Shown here: positions 1 through 9,051 of the stretch, piece by piece | How positions within the stretch are numbered: position 1 is the stretch's first letter | How the letters are laid out: the number at the start of each line of letters is the position of its first letter | NCBI GenBank assembly: GCA_035452965.1 | Contig: DAOTCE010000012.1 | Span: forward strand, 69,222-133,221 | DNA: 64,000 bases | DNA from: Candidatus Paceibacterota bacterium | GTDB lineage: Bacteria; Verrucomicrobiota; Verrucomicrobiia; Limisphaerales; UBA8199 | Direction: 5' to 3' | The notes under the pieces: model-generated | Told to the model about the DNA's origin: nothing | Seen by the model: the letters and a program-made list of their open reading frames with translations, nothing else | Databases searched by the model: none | Program-made: the position numbers and the translations under genes

Positions 1-2
1 GG

Positions 3-1397
3 ATCATTACAACCATCGCCGGCAGCGGATTCAATGGCCTCTCGACCGGCGATGGCGGGCCGGCAACCAACGCCTCGTTCACCGACATGGCATTCGTCGC
101 AGCCGATCACCTCGGCAATGTGTTCGCCACCGACGACCACCGGCTCATTCGCCGCACCGATGCCCTCACGGGCATCATCACCACGATCGCCGGGGGTGGA
201 GCCGGCGCTCCCGGTGCCGGCCTGGCCACGAACATGGCTTTCACCGACCTCGCGGGCATGGCCGTCGGCTATGCCGGGGAGCTCTTCTTCTCCGGCAACT
301 ACCGGGTATTCCAACTCGACCTGGCCAGCGGCCTGATGGCGCCTTACGCCGGCGGCCCCAGCGGGGGCTACGGCGGTGACGGCGGGCCCGCCACAAACGC
401 CGTGTTCGGCGGTATCACTGCCCTGGCCGTTCCGCCCGGGGGAGGATTGCTCATTGCGGACTCGGGCAACGCGCGAATCCGCTACGTCGTGCCGGACTCC
501 ATCAGCCTGACCAACGATAGCGGCCAAACCGCCTTCCACCTGCCCTGGGTCAGCGCGCTGGCCGGTGGTCTCACCGTTGCGAACAACACCAACCTGGCTT
601 CCGTGAATATGGGGTCGCTGACCACCGTCGGCGGCAACCTCACTCTTGGGCCCAACGCTCCCGATACGGTCGTAGACATGACCAGTCTCACCGACTACGG
701 CTGCGGCACCAACGAGGTGACGATGACCTTGGACGGCGGCACCGTCCAGGTGACCAACGGGTTGACCCTCTGCACGAACGGCACGCTCACCGGCTCCGCC
801 ACGCTGGATGGCAGCGTGACCAATAGCGGCACGATCGAGCCCGGGTCCTCGCCCGGCAGCTTCAACATCGCGGGCAGCCTCGTTCTGCTTCCAGGCTCCC
901 GGTTGCGCCTCGAGCTCGGCGGCCCGGAGGCGGGCTCGCAATACGACCAGCTCAACGTCAGCAATGCGGTCACCTATGGGGGCACGGTCACCGTGCAACT
1001 TATCAATGGGTTCACGCCCTCGGCGGGCCAGGTCTTCCAGCTCATCAACACCCCCAGCCGCCTTGGCGCCTTCGCCGGCGCCAGCCTGCCCGCCCTGCCC
1101 GCTGGCCTGACCTGGACCAATCGCCTGGCCGCCGACGGTTCTATTGCTGTGGTCGCGCAGGAAGTTCCGCCGCAACTGCTCAATCCGCTGGTGCTGGGCA
1201 ACGGCAGTTTCCAATTCGGCTTCACCAACCCCGCCGGCGCATCCTTCACGGTGCTGACCGCCACCAATCCTGCCTTGCCCTTGAGCAACTGGACCGCGCT
1301 CGGCCCGCCCGCAGAGCCTTCCCCCGGCCAGTACCAATTCACCGACGCGCAACACACCAACGACGCCCGCCGGTTCTACCGCCTCAGCAAACCATAG
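3..1397 (+). CDS. NHL-repeat secreted protein, 5' partial
   Basis: The reading frame is open from base 3 with no start codon, so the gene begins left of the window; 464 residues are visible. The first ~155 residues carry NHL-like beta-propeller repeats, recognisable by the recurring 'TTIAG' and 'GDGGPATNA' signatures, ending in 'IADSGNARIRYV'. A Thr/Asn/Gly-rich beta-rich middle follows. The last ~65 residues end in 'ARRFYRLSKP', a tail type that recurs in other large secreted proteins of this window. NHL propellers of this kind are usually extracellular and bind proteins or sugars; no catalytic residues are evident. It is probably a surface or secreted structural/binding protein. The next gene starts 52 bp downstream on the same strand. 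Confidence 0.8.
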   Translation: MITTIAGSGFNGLSTGDGGPATNASFTDMAFVAADHLGNVFATDDHRLIRRTDALTGIITTIAGGGAGAPGAGLATNMAFTDLAGMAVGYAGELFFSGNYRVFQLDLASGLMAPYAGGPSGGYGGDGGPATNAVFGGITALAVPPGGGLLIADSGNARIRYVVPDSISLTNDSGQTAFHLPWVSALAGGLTVANNTNLASVNMGSLTTVGGNLTLGPNAPDTVVDMTSLTDYGCGTNEVTMTLDGGTVQVTNGLTLCTNGTLTGSATLDGSVTNSGTIEPGSSPGSFNIAGSLVLLPGSRLRLELGGPEAGSQYDQLNVSNAVTYGGTVTVQLINGFTPSAGQVFQLINTPSRLGAFAGASLPALPAGLTWTNRLAADGSIAVVAQEVPPQLLNPLVLGNGSFQFGFTNPAGASFTVLTATNPALPLSNWTALGPPAEPSPGQYQFTDAQHTNDARRFYRLSKP

Positions 1398-1449
1398 ACC
1401 CAAGCCAATGACCAGAAAACAAGAACAACAACCGAAAGGAGCAGTTATT

Positions 1450-1929
1450 ATGACCATTCAATCCATCAAACCGTCCGTCGTCGAGACGCCTCGCCGAGGC
1501 GTCCGGCGGACGTTTCAGCGAAACACCCCTACCCTCGTCGCGGCGGCCCTGGTGCTGGCCCTGGCCGGCGTCTTCGTCGCCCGCACCGCCTTCGCGAGGG
1601 TCGCGAGAAACACCATTGACCCCGTCGGCATCGTGGCCCACAACGGCCGCCACGTCACGCTGACCGGGCCGATCGCGATCACCGCCGGCGAGCGGGCGCT
1701 CATGCGCGTGACGGTGACCCAGCGGACCACCGGCGCGGTGGCCGAGGGCTACGCCGTGTTCAGCGGCACCGGCGCTACCAACCAGTGGGAGATCGAAGCC
1801 GCCGTCCACGGCTGCGAACGGCTCGAGGCCGGCCCCGCCATCGCCGTGGCCCTCGCCCGCTCCGCCCGGCATGGCCGCGCCACCGACGCCCACCAATGGC
1901 TGGTGGACATCACGCTGGTCCAGGAGTAG
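1450..1929 (+). CDS. Hypothetical membrane-anchored protein
   Basis: 159 residues. The ATG at 1450 is preceded by a good ribosome site (GAAAGGAG, about 8 bp upstream), so it is preferred over the in-frame ATG at 1408, which has none. A basic N-terminus (residues ~20-32) precedes one hydrophobic segment ('LVAAALVLALAGVFVA'), giving a signal anchor. The rest (~100 residues) is a soluble, predominantly beta domain with no motif I recognise ('GRHVTLTGPIAITAGERA'). It follows the NHL-repeat gene closely and may be co-transcribed; a long hairpin-forming inverted repeat lies 37 bp past its stop codon and could end the transcript. Function unknown. Confidence 0.65.
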   Translation: MTIQSIKPSVVETPRRGVRRTFQRNTPTLVAAALVLALAGVFVARTAFARVARNTIDPVGIVAHNGRHVTLTGPIAITAGERALMRVTVTQRTTGAVAEGYAVFSGTGATNQWEIEAAVHGCERLEAGPAIAVALARSARHGRATDAHQWLVDITLVQE

Positions 1930-1965
1930 AGCCCTCCGGGCGCATCTGGACACCGCCACCATTTT

Positions 1966-2020
1966 CCCCCTCACCCCGGCCCTCTCCCCCGCCGAGGGGG
2001 AGAGGGCCGGGGTGAGGGGG
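1966..2020. repeat. Perfect 25-bp inverted repeat with 5-nt loop
   Basis: The arms at 1966-1990 and 1996-2020 are exact reverse complements (CCCCCTCACCCCGG...), separated by GCCGA. The extremely stable hairpin has no following T-run. Very similar 'CCCTCACCCCGGCCCTCTCCC'-type palindromes are widespread intergenic repeats in bacteria, so it may be a REP-like element as well as a transcript-ending structure for the upstream gene. Confidence 0.85.
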
Positions 2021-2616
2021 CTGGCGGTGGCACTGATGAGATGCGCCCGAGCCCTCCTGCAAATTCCCTGTAACCTTGACAACGCCGCGTTCGTCGATAT
2101 CCTATGACCCGTTGGTGGCGAGTCCTCGGCGCCTGCCGCTGGTGCCCCGGCGGCCGGAAGGCGGTCCGGCCTCGGACTTCCCCCCGGCGCGGCGGAGAGG
2201 AGGGGCTGAAAAAGCCAGGAACATGCTTGCAACATGCAGGGAACTACGGTGGCGGTGCGGCACCGCTCCCGCTCCCCTGGCGTTCTCCTCCCGCGGATCA
2301 CCCGATCACGATCAGATGCATGGACTCGGGCAGGTGCGCCGCCACCCGCGCCACCACGTTGCCCTTGAGCAGGTTCACCAGCGCCGCCCGCCGGCCCTCA
2401 GCGCTGCACGCCTGAGCCGCATCCATGCAATCCGTGGTGGCTCTTTTGAATAGTCACGGCGGAGGGAGAAGTGGCTTTTCGGCTCACCGAGCATGCGACG
2501 AGCTTATCCGGAGCCGCGCACGGGCGTCAACAGGTAGTTTGTGTCCGCTCTGCCTGGACCGACGGCTTCGCCTGGTGCTTGCATCCAACCACGCGAGGGT
2601 CTACGCTTGCTTCACC
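2021..2616. other. Intergenic, no supported gene
   Basis: About 600 bp between the inverted repeat and the nucleotidyltransferase-type pair. Several short frames are open here, but none has a ribosome site, recognisable protein or consistent codon use. I see no tRNA, repeat or clear terminator. The promoter for the downstream pair is presumably near its right end. Confidence 0.5.
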
Positions 2617-2844
2617 GTGAAACAGCCGTTCATCAACGTCGAGGAGAAGCCAGACAGGTTTGTTGGACGCAGGACAAAGACGCCTGACGCCTTGTCGGTT
2701 AAGACGAGCAACAAGGCTGACGCCATTGCCTGGCGCAAGTCCTTCGGCGGGGTGCACGTCCCCAAGGGCGTCCATCGCTTTCGCACACATGAGGAGGCCG
2801 ACGAGTGGTTATGGCGGATGATCGCCCGTCCACGTCCGAGCTAG
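2617..2844 (+). CDS. Small protein paired with nucleotidyltransferase (antitoxin-like)
   Basis: 75 residues if translation starts at GTG 2617; the same frame is open further upstream but that part looks non-coding. The C-terminal half contains 'FRTHEEADEWLWRMIARP', a type of ending seen in small proteins encoded just ahead of minimal nucleotidyltransferases. The 3' end overlaps the next gene by about 35-40 bp, suggesting translational coupling. By analogy with MNT/HEPN-type and AbiE-type pairs it could be the partner or antitoxin of the nucleotidyltransferase; that role is inferred from position only. The start codon is uncertain. Confidence 0.5.
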   Translation: MKQPFINVEEKPDRFVGRRTKTPDALSVKTSNKADAIAWRKSFGGVHVPKGVHRFRTHEEADEWLWRMIARPRPS

Positions 2845-3332
2845 AGCCGCGGGAGCCCACGGTTGAGGACTTGCGCGATCTGTGCCGCGAGTTGAATCAG
2901 CGGCAGGCGCAATATGTTGTCGTGGGCGGGTTCGCGATTCGGGCTGCGGGTTACAATCGCCGCACCATGGATGTGGATCTCATTGTCGCGAGCGACCGGG
3001 AGAATGAATCGCGTGTCTTCTCCGCTCTCGCCACCTTGCCCGACAAAGCCGTCCGAGAGCTGCAGCCAGGGGAGCTCCAGCAATACAACGTCATCCGCGT
3101 GGCTGATGAAGTGCTGGTGGACCTCATGTGTTCAGCTGGGGGCATTGATTACGAAGCCGCGGCCAAGGACGTGGTGGTGCGCGAGGTGGAGGGGGTGCCC
3201 ATTCCATTTGCCTCGCCGCGGTTGCTTTGGCGCATGAAGGCGGTGACGCATCGTGAGAAGGATGCCGGGGACTTGGTCTTCCTGCGGCATTGGTTCGCCG
3301 AGCGGGGAGAGGAGCCGCCGACAGTTTCATGA
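2811..3332 (+). CDS. Nucleotidyltransferase-fold protein (AbiEii/MNT-like)
   Basis: 173 residues from ATG 2811; GTG 2805 is an alternative at better distance from the GAGGAGG at 2791. The N-terminal half has the minimal nucleotidyltransferase signature: 'YVVVGGFAIRAAGYNRRTMDVDLIV', quoted in pieces as 'VVGGFAIRAAG' then 'RTMDVDLIV', where the Gly-Gly and the D-x-D acidic pair are the metal/nucleotide-binding residues. Later 'VLVDLM' probably provides the third acidic residue. Such proteins transfer NMP to a protein or tRNA, often as toxins or regulators. It overlaps the small upstream gene and, by ATGA, the downstream sulfatase, although a functional link with the sulfatase is unlikely. Confidence 0.75.
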   Translation: MADDRPSTSELEPREPTVEDLRDLCRELNQRQAQYVVVGGFAIRAAGYNRRTMDVDLIVASDRENESRVFSALATLPDKAVRELQPGELQQYNVIRVADEVLVDLMCSAGGIDYEAAAKDVVVREVEGVPIPFASPRLLWRMKAVTHREKDAGDLVFLRHWFAERGEEPPTVS

Positions 3333-4762
3333 GACTGCCTGCATTGCCGCCAATCCTGCTGGTGCTGACTTGCTTCGCCGGCGTGACCCCGTCGCAGGCC
3401 GCCGTGCCTCCCTCCACCGCGCGCCCGCCGAACGTGCTGTTTGTGCTCGCCGACCAGTGGCGGGCGGAGGCGTTTGGGTATGCGGGGAACCCTGACGTCA
3501 AGACGCCCCACCTGGACCAGTTGCAGCGGGAGGGGGTTCACCTGGTCAACGCTGTCTCCGGGCTGCCGGTTTGTTGCCCGACGCGCGCTTCGCTGCTGAC
3601 CGGGCAGCGGCCGCTCACGCACGGCGTCTTCCTGAACGACGTGCCACTTGATCCAGAGGCGGTGACAATCGGCAAGGTGCTGCGCGCGGCAGGCTACGAC
3701 ACGGGATACATCGGCAAGTGGCATGTGGACGGCCATGGCCGCTCGAACTTCATCCCGCGTGAGCGGCGGCAGGGTTTTGAGTATTGGAAGGTGCTTGAGT
3801 GCACGCACGACTACAATCACTCGGCGTATTACGCGGATGGCCCGGAGAAGCTGTATTGGGACGGCTACGACGCCATCGCCCAGACGCGCGACGCGCAGCA
3901 ATACCTGAGGGACCACGCGCAGTCGCAGAAGCCCTTCTTTCTCTACCTGGCCTGGGGACCGCCGCATGACCCCTACTTCACGGCGCCCGAGAAATACCGG
4001 GCTATGTATGACCCCGCGAAGTTGACGCTGCGGCCCAATGTGCCTGAGGCCGGGAGCGCGAACGCGCGCAAAGTCCTCGCCGGCTACTATGCTCACTGCA
4101 CGGCCCTGGATGATTGCTTCGGCGAACTGCGACGCACGTTACAGGAAACCGGGCTGGCGGAAAACACGCTGCTGGTGTTCACCTCCGACCATGGGGATAT
4201 GCTGGGCTCGCAGGGCGCCACCCACAAGCAACGGCCGTGGGATGAGGCGATCCGTGTGCCGCTGCTGGTGCGCTGGCCAAAGGGCCTGGGGACGAAGGCG
4301 CGCCACCTGGATGCGCCGATCAACTCGGAGGACCTGATGCCCACCCTGTTAGGATTGTGCGGCCTGCCGGTCCCCAAGACAGTGGAGGGTCTCGACTACA
4401 GCGGGTATGTTCGCGGCAAACGGAATCCGGGCGACGGGGCAACGGTCTTCGCCTGTGTCTCACCATTCGGGCAGTGGACGCGGCGACAAGGGGGCAAGGA
4501 ATACCGTGGTGTGCGGACCACGCGCTATACTTACGTGCGCGACCTGAACGGCCCCTGGCTGCTCTACGACAACCAGACCGACCCCTGCCAAACGAACAAC
4601 CTCGTGAACATGCCCAAGCAGGCCAGGTTGCAGGCCAGGCTGGAGGGGCTTCTCAGCCGCAAGCTCAAGGAGCGGCACGACGAGTTCCTGTCCGGGGAGG
4701 CCTACATTAAGCAGTGGGGCTACAAGGTAGATGCCAACGGCACGGTGCCCTACGAGCGCTGA
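3329..4762 (+). CDS. Secreted sulfatase (type I, formylglycine-dependent)
   Basis: 477 residues. The ATG at 3329 overlaps the TGA of the previous gene and is followed by a signal peptide (hydrophobic core 'ILLVLTCFAG'). The sulfatase fold is recognisable from 'PNVLFVLADQWRAEAFGY' (metal-binding Asp), the active-site signature 'CCPTRASLLTGQRP' (CxPxR with the Cys to be converted to formylglycine), 'GYIGKWH', and 'VFTSDHGDMLG' (metal-binding Asp-His). It probably hydrolyses sulfate esters of polysaccharides in the periplasm or outside the cell. A formylglycine-generating-enzyme-like domain is encoded at 14039. The exact substrate cannot be told from sequence. Confidence 0.93.
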   Translation: MRLPALPPILLVLTCFAGVTPSQAAVPPSTARPPNVLFVLADQWRAEAFGYAGNPDVKTPHLDQLQREGVHLVNAVSGLPVCCPTRASLLTGQRPLTHGVFLNDVPLDPEAVTIGKVLRAAGYDTGYIGKWHVDGHGRSNFIPRERRQGFEYWKVLECTHDYNHSAYYADGPEKLYWDGYDAIAQTRDAQQYLRDHAQSQKPFFLYLAWGPPHDPYFTAPEKYRAMYDPAKLTLRPNVPEAGSANARKVLAGYYAHCTALDDCFGELRRTLQETGLAENTLLVFTSDHGDMLGSQGATHKQRPWDEAIRVPLLVRWPKGLGTKARHLDAPINSEDLMPTLLGLCGLPVPKTVEGLDYSGYVRGKRNPGDGATVFACVSPFGQWTRRQGGKEYRGVRTTRYTYVRDLNGPWLLYDNQTDPCQTNNLVNMPKQARLQARLEGLLSRKLKERHDEFLSGEAYIKQWGYKVDANGTVPYER

Positions 4763-4924
4763 ACCGGCCGCCCACCGTGGCGCCGTCGGGAAGATCAGCG
4801 CCGACGGACGTTGGCAGCTATAACTGCTTGAATCCGCCCTGACTTTGGGCGCATGCGGAACCGAAACTACTCGCGTTACGCCGCGGAGGTAGGGCATTGT
4901 GAGGACGCAATAAATGAGTGAACT

Positions 4925-7534
4925 ATGACAAACAGAGCAACATGCGGGAAAGTCTGCGCACTATTCGGTGCGCTGTTGGTGATCGCGGGTCCACGAATCG
5001 CTGTCGCCGCCCAGGAAGTTAGCGCGTTCCGGCCTCCTTCTGTGCCGCTGGTTGCCTGCGATCCCTACTTCAGCATCTGGTCACCGGCGGACAGGCTGAC
5101 CGACGCGGATACCGTTCACTGGACGGGCAAGCCGCATCGCCTCGCCAGTTTGGTGCGGATTGACGGCAAAGCGTTCCGACTCATGGGGAAGGACCCAGCC
5201 AACTTGCCCGCGCTGCCTCAGGCTGGCGTCGAAGTGCTGCCGACCCGAACCATCTGTACCTACGAGGGACAAGGTGTGCGAATCACGCTCACCTTCATGA
5301 CAGCCACACTGCCGGAGGACCTGATGGTGTATTCGCGCCCCGTGACCTATGTCACATACGACCTTCGAGCCACGGACGACCAAACCCACGATATTCAGCT
5401 CTACTTTGATGCTTCCGCAGAACTTGCTGTGGACGATCCACGCAACCAACAAGTCCAGTGGTCTCAACCAGATATCGGCACCCTGGCTACGGTGAGAATG
5501 GGCTCGGTAGATCAACCCGTTCTGGAAAGGAAGGGCGACAATCTGCGAATTGACTGGGGCTATCTCTATGCGGCCGCGCCGTATTCCGAGACCACCTCAC
5601 GGTGGGTCGCGGGGCGCGGGGTGCTGCAGCGGGAATTCGCACAAAACGCCCTCATCACCAGCCTTGGCATGTCCCCGCCCCCCGCCAGTGCCGACGTGCC
5701 TGCGGCGGCGTTAGTGTTCCATGTGGGGAAGGTCTTCGCCAAACCCGTCTCCCGCTGGCTCATGCTGGCCTACGACGACGAATATTCGATTCAGTATTTC
5801 AAGAGGAACCTGCGGCCCTACTGGCGGCGGAACGGGGATGACGCGGCGGCGTTGCTGAAGAAGGCGGCGGCGGAATACGAATCGCTCAAGCGCCGGTGCG
5901 AGGAGTTTGATGCGGAGTTGATGGCGGCGCTCACGAAGGCCGGCGGGGAGAAGTATGCGCGGCTTTGCGCGCTAGCTTATCGGCAATGCTGCGCGGCGAA
6001 CAAGGTTGTGGCCGATGCCAACGGCCAGCCACTCATGTTCCCGAAAGAGAACTTCAGCAACGGGTGCATCGGCACGGTGGATGTGATCTACCCGATGGCG
6101 CCGCAGTTTCTGCTGTTCAGTCCGTCACTGACCAAGGCTATGCTAGTGCCGATACTGGACTACTCCGCCTCGCCGCGCTGGCGCTGGCCGTTTGCGCCGC
6201 ACGACTTGGGCACTTACCCGTTGGCCAACGGCCAAGTCTATGGCGGCGGCGAGCGCACAGAGGAAAATCAGATGCCCGTGGAGGAGACCGGCAACATGCT
6301 CATTCTGCTGGCCGCCTTGGCACAGGTGGAAGGCAACGGGGACTTCTGCGCCAAGTATTGGCCGGTGCTCGAGAAGTGGGCTGATTACCTTAAGGCCAAG
6401 GGCTTCGATCCTGAGAATCAGCTCTGCACGGATGACTTTGCCGGCCACCTGGCGCACAATGTCAATCTATCCATAAAGGCGATCTGTGGGCTGGGCTCGT
6501 TTGCCCGGCTTTGCCAATACCGCGGCCAGACAGCAAGAGCGGCCGAGTTCCAAGCCATGGCGAAAGATTTCGCCCGGCGTCTGCGCGAGGTGGCACTGGA
6601 TGGAGACCATTCCCGGCTGGCGTTTGATAAGCCCGGCACCTGGAGTCAAAAATACAACGCCGTCTGGGACCGCATTCTAGGATTCAACATGGGGTCCGCT
6701 GAAGATTGGCGCAGCGAAGTGGATTTCTACCTGCGGCAACTAAACCAATACGGCTTGCCGCTCGACAGCCGGAAGGACTACACGAAGCTGGACTGGACGC
6801 TTTGGACCGCCACCCTCACGCAGGACCGGGCGGACTTCGATGCGCTGCTGGACCCGGTCTATCGCTTCCTGAACGAGACCCCTGACCGGGTACCGATGAC
6901 GGATTGGTATGACACGAAGACGGCAAAGAAAGTTGTATTCCAGGCGCGACCGGTGGTGGGGGGTGTATTTCTGCAGATGCTCTACGACCGCGCTGAATGG
7001 AAGAAGTGGGCGAGCCGGGACATGACGAAGGCGGCGAATTGGGCGCCCTTCTCGGCGCCGATCCCGAAGCCGACCAAGTCCGTCACAGTAGTACCAACCT
7101 CGGAGCGGGAACCGATCACCTGGCGCTACACCACGCAGGCGCCGGCCAATAACTGGTTCAAACCCGGGTTCGATGCGTCGTCCTGGAAAGAGGGGCCAGG
7201 TGGTTTTGGGACTAAGGGCACCCCGGGCGCCGTGGTCCGGACGGAGTGGAGCACGCCTGAAATCTGGCTGCGGCGCGAGTTTGTGATGCCGGAGGGAAAT
7301 TGGGAAGACCTCAAGTTCCGCATGCATCACGACGAGGACGCCGAGGTGTATGTGGACGGCATCCTGGCGAGCCAGGTGCCGGGCTATGTGACGGACTACG
7401 AACCCGTCCGCATCAAGACCAAGGCCAAGGAATCGCTCAAACCGGGCAGGCATATGCTGGCCGTGCATTGCAGGCAGACCGGGGGTGGTCAGTACATTGA
7501 TGTGGGGCTGGTGGACCTGCAGGAGACCAAGTAA
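4925..7534 (+). CDS. Glutaminase A-like secreted protein (DUF4965 family)
   Basis: 869 residues with an N-terminal signal peptide. The order of segments ('FRPPSVPLVACDPYFSIW', 'LMVYSRPVTYVTYDLRA', then the (alpha/alpha)-barrel part with 'ENFSNGCIGTVDVIYPMAPQ' and 'VEETGNMLILLAAL') matches the GtaA-type family annotated as glutaminase in fungi, with DUF5127/DUF4965/DUF1793-type modules. The last ~130 residues form a separate jelly-roll-like domain ('WLRREFVMP', 'DEDAEVYVDGILAS') typical of carbohydrate binding. Activity in Verrucomicrobiota homologues is uncertain; a glycoside hydrolase role is possible. A tiny frame MSEL at 4914 ends on the ATGA of this start and could couple translation. Confidence 0.85.
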   Translation: MTNRATCGKVCALFGALLVIAGPRIAVAAQEVSAFRPPSVPLVACDPYFSIWSPADRLTDADTVHWTGKPHRLASLVRIDGKAFRLMGKDPANLPALPQAGVEVLPTRTICTYEGQGVRITLTFMTATLPEDLMVYSRPVTYVTYDLRATDDQTHDIQLYFDASAELAVDDPRNQQVQWSQPDIGTLATVRMGSVDQPVLERKGDNLRIDWGYLYAAAPYSETTSRWVAGRGVLQREFAQNALITSLGMSPPPASADVPAAALVFHVGKVFAKPVSRWLMLAYDDEYSIQYFKRNLRPYWRRNGDDAAALLKKAAAEYESLKRRCEEFDAELMAALTKAGGEKYARLCALAYRQCCAANKVVADANGQPLMFPKENFSNGCIGTVDVIYPMAPQFLLFSPSLTKAMLVPILDYSASPRWRWPFAPHDLGTYPLANGQVYGGGERTEENQMPVEETGNMLILLAALAQVEGNGDFCAKYWPVLEKWADYLKAKGFDPENQLCTDDFAGHLAHNVNLSIKAICGLGSFARLCQYRGQTARAAEFQAMAKDFARRLREVALDGDHSRLAFDKPGTWSQKYNAVWDRILGFNMGSAEDWRSEVDFYLRQLNQYGLPLDSRKDYTKLDWTLWTATLTQDRADFDALLDPVYRFLNETPDRVPMTDWYDTKTAKKVVFQARPVVGGVFLQMLYDRAEWKKWASRDMTKAANWAPFSAPIPKPTKSVTVVPTSEREPITWRYTTQAPANNWFKPGFDASSWKEGPGGFGTKGTPGAVVRTEWSTPEIWLRREFVMPEGNWEDLKFRMHHDEDAEVYVDGILASQVPGYVTDYEPVRIKTKAKESLKPGRHMLAVHCRQTGGGQYIDVGLVDLQETK

Positions 7535-7654
7535 CAAACCCCGGCGTTAGCCAGTGCGAGCACGCCCCCGCCTTCAGAATCGCCGACCACCAACAGCCAG
7601 TGTGACACTCAGAGGCTTGACCTGGGCACCGGTAGTGTAAAGGCTGTTCGCCTA

Positions 7655-8971
7655 ATGCCAGCAGCAACACCACAACCGTCCTCGCCCGACCCCGCAACCG
7701 CGACCCCCCAGCCCCGTCCGGCAGGCGGCTTCCGGTGGGTGATCTGCGCCTTGCTCTTCCTTGCCACCACGGTGAACTACGTTGACCGCCAGGTGATCGG
7801 CCTGCTGAAACCCATTCTGGAGCAGGAGTTCAAGTGGACCGAGAGCGACTATGCCAACATCGTGACCAGCTTCCAGTTGGCCTACGCCATTGGCCTGCTG
7901 CTGGTGGGGGGCATCCTCGACCGGATCGGGGTGAGGCTGGGATACACCCTGGCTATTCTGGTCTGGAGCATCGCGGCCATATCGCACGGGTTCATGCGCA
8001 CAGTGACCGGGTTCTGCGCGGCGCGCTTCGGCCTGGGCGTGGCTGAGGCGGCCAACTTCCCTGCTGCGATCAAGGCTGTGGGCGAGTGGTTTCCCAAGCG
8101 ACAGCGCGCGCTCGCCACCGGGCTATTCAACTCGGGCACGAACACTGGCGCACTGTTGACCCCCTTGTTAGTGCCTTGGATCTACACCCACTGGGGCTGG
8201 CCGGCCGCTTTCTATGCAACAGGCGCCATCGGCGCGCTGGTGGTGCTCCTTTGGTGGCCGCTCTATCGCTCGCCTGAACATCACCGTTTTGTATCGCCTT
8301 CCGAGCTGGCCTTCATCCGCTCCGACCCGCCCGACCCGCCCCAGAAGTATCCTTGGTTGAAGATGTTCGTGCATCGCCAGACATGGGCCTTTGCCCTGGG
8401 CAAATTCCTCACCGATCCCTGGTGGTGGTTCTATCTGTTTTGGGTGCCGACCTTCCTAAACACGCAGTTTGGCATCGCCGTTGAAGCCGGAAAGATCGGC
8501 CCGCCAATGGTGACCATCTACCTCATGGCCGACATTGGCAGCATACTCGGCGGCTGGCTCTCCGGCCACCTGATCAAGCGGGGTTGGAGCGTGAACGCCA
8601 GCCGCAAGACGGCGATGCTGGTGTGCGCGCTGGCAGTGGTGCCTATCATCTTCGCGTCGAGAGTTACCAGCATGTGGTCTGCCGTGTTTTTGATCGGCCT
8701 TGCCGCCGCCGCCCATCAGGGTTTCTCGGCCAATATCTTTACGCTGGTCTCCGACACTGTTCCCCGCAAGGCCGTAAGCTCCGTCACGGGCATTGGCGGC
8801 ATGGCAGGGGCGGTGGGGGGCATGTGCGTTGCGAAGGTTGTGGGCTGGGTCCTGGACGCCACCGGCAAAAACTACCTCATCCCCTTCCTCATGGCCGGGT
8901 TTGCCTACCTGATCGCGCTGGCTGTCATTCACTGGCTTCTGCCCCGGCTTCAGCAGATGGAGATTGAGTAG
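7655..8971 (+). CDS. MFS transporter, ACS/ExuT-like (hexuronate family)
   Basis: 438 residues with about twelve hydrophobic helices. 'TTVNYVDRQVIGLL' in the first helix, 'GGILDRIGVRLGY' in the loop between helices 2 and 3, and 'VAEAANFPAAIKAVGEWFPKR' after helix 4 are characteristic of the anion:cation symporter family that includes the hexuronate transporter ExuT. Likely imports sugar acids by proton symport across the inner membrane. It lies between a glutaminase-like enzyme and a sulfatase, consistent with uptake of acidic sugars released from sulfated polysaccharides. No obvious regulator is adjacent. The substrate is inferred from the family only. Confidence 0.9.
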   Translation: MPAATPQPSSPDPATATPQPRPAGGFRWVICALLFLATTVNYVDRQVIGLLKPILEQEFKWTESDYANIVTSFQLAYAIGLLLVGGILDRIGVRLGYTLAILVWSIAAISHGFMRTVTGFCAARFGLGVAEAANFPAAIKAVGEWFPKRQRALATGLFNSGTNTGALLTPLLVPWIYTHWGWPAAFYATGAIGALVVLLWWPLYRSPEHHRFVSPSELAFIRSDPPDPPQKYPWLKMFVHRQTWAFALGKFLTDPWWWFYLFWVPTFLNTQFGIAVEAGKIGPPMVTIYLMADIGSILGGWLSGHLIKRGWSVNASRKTAMLVCALAVVPIIFASRVTSMWSAVFLIGLAAAAHQGFSANIFTLVSDTVPRKAVSSVTGIGGMAGAVGGMCVAKVVGWVLDATGKNYLIPFLMAGFAYLIALAVIHWLLPRLQQMEIE

Positions 8972-9051
8972 CGCAGAGGGCAGGCTTAAGCAAGCCAGCC
9001 CTCGCGCTTGCGACAGCCCAAAGCAGGGCCGGCCGTAGCCAACAACAGATT

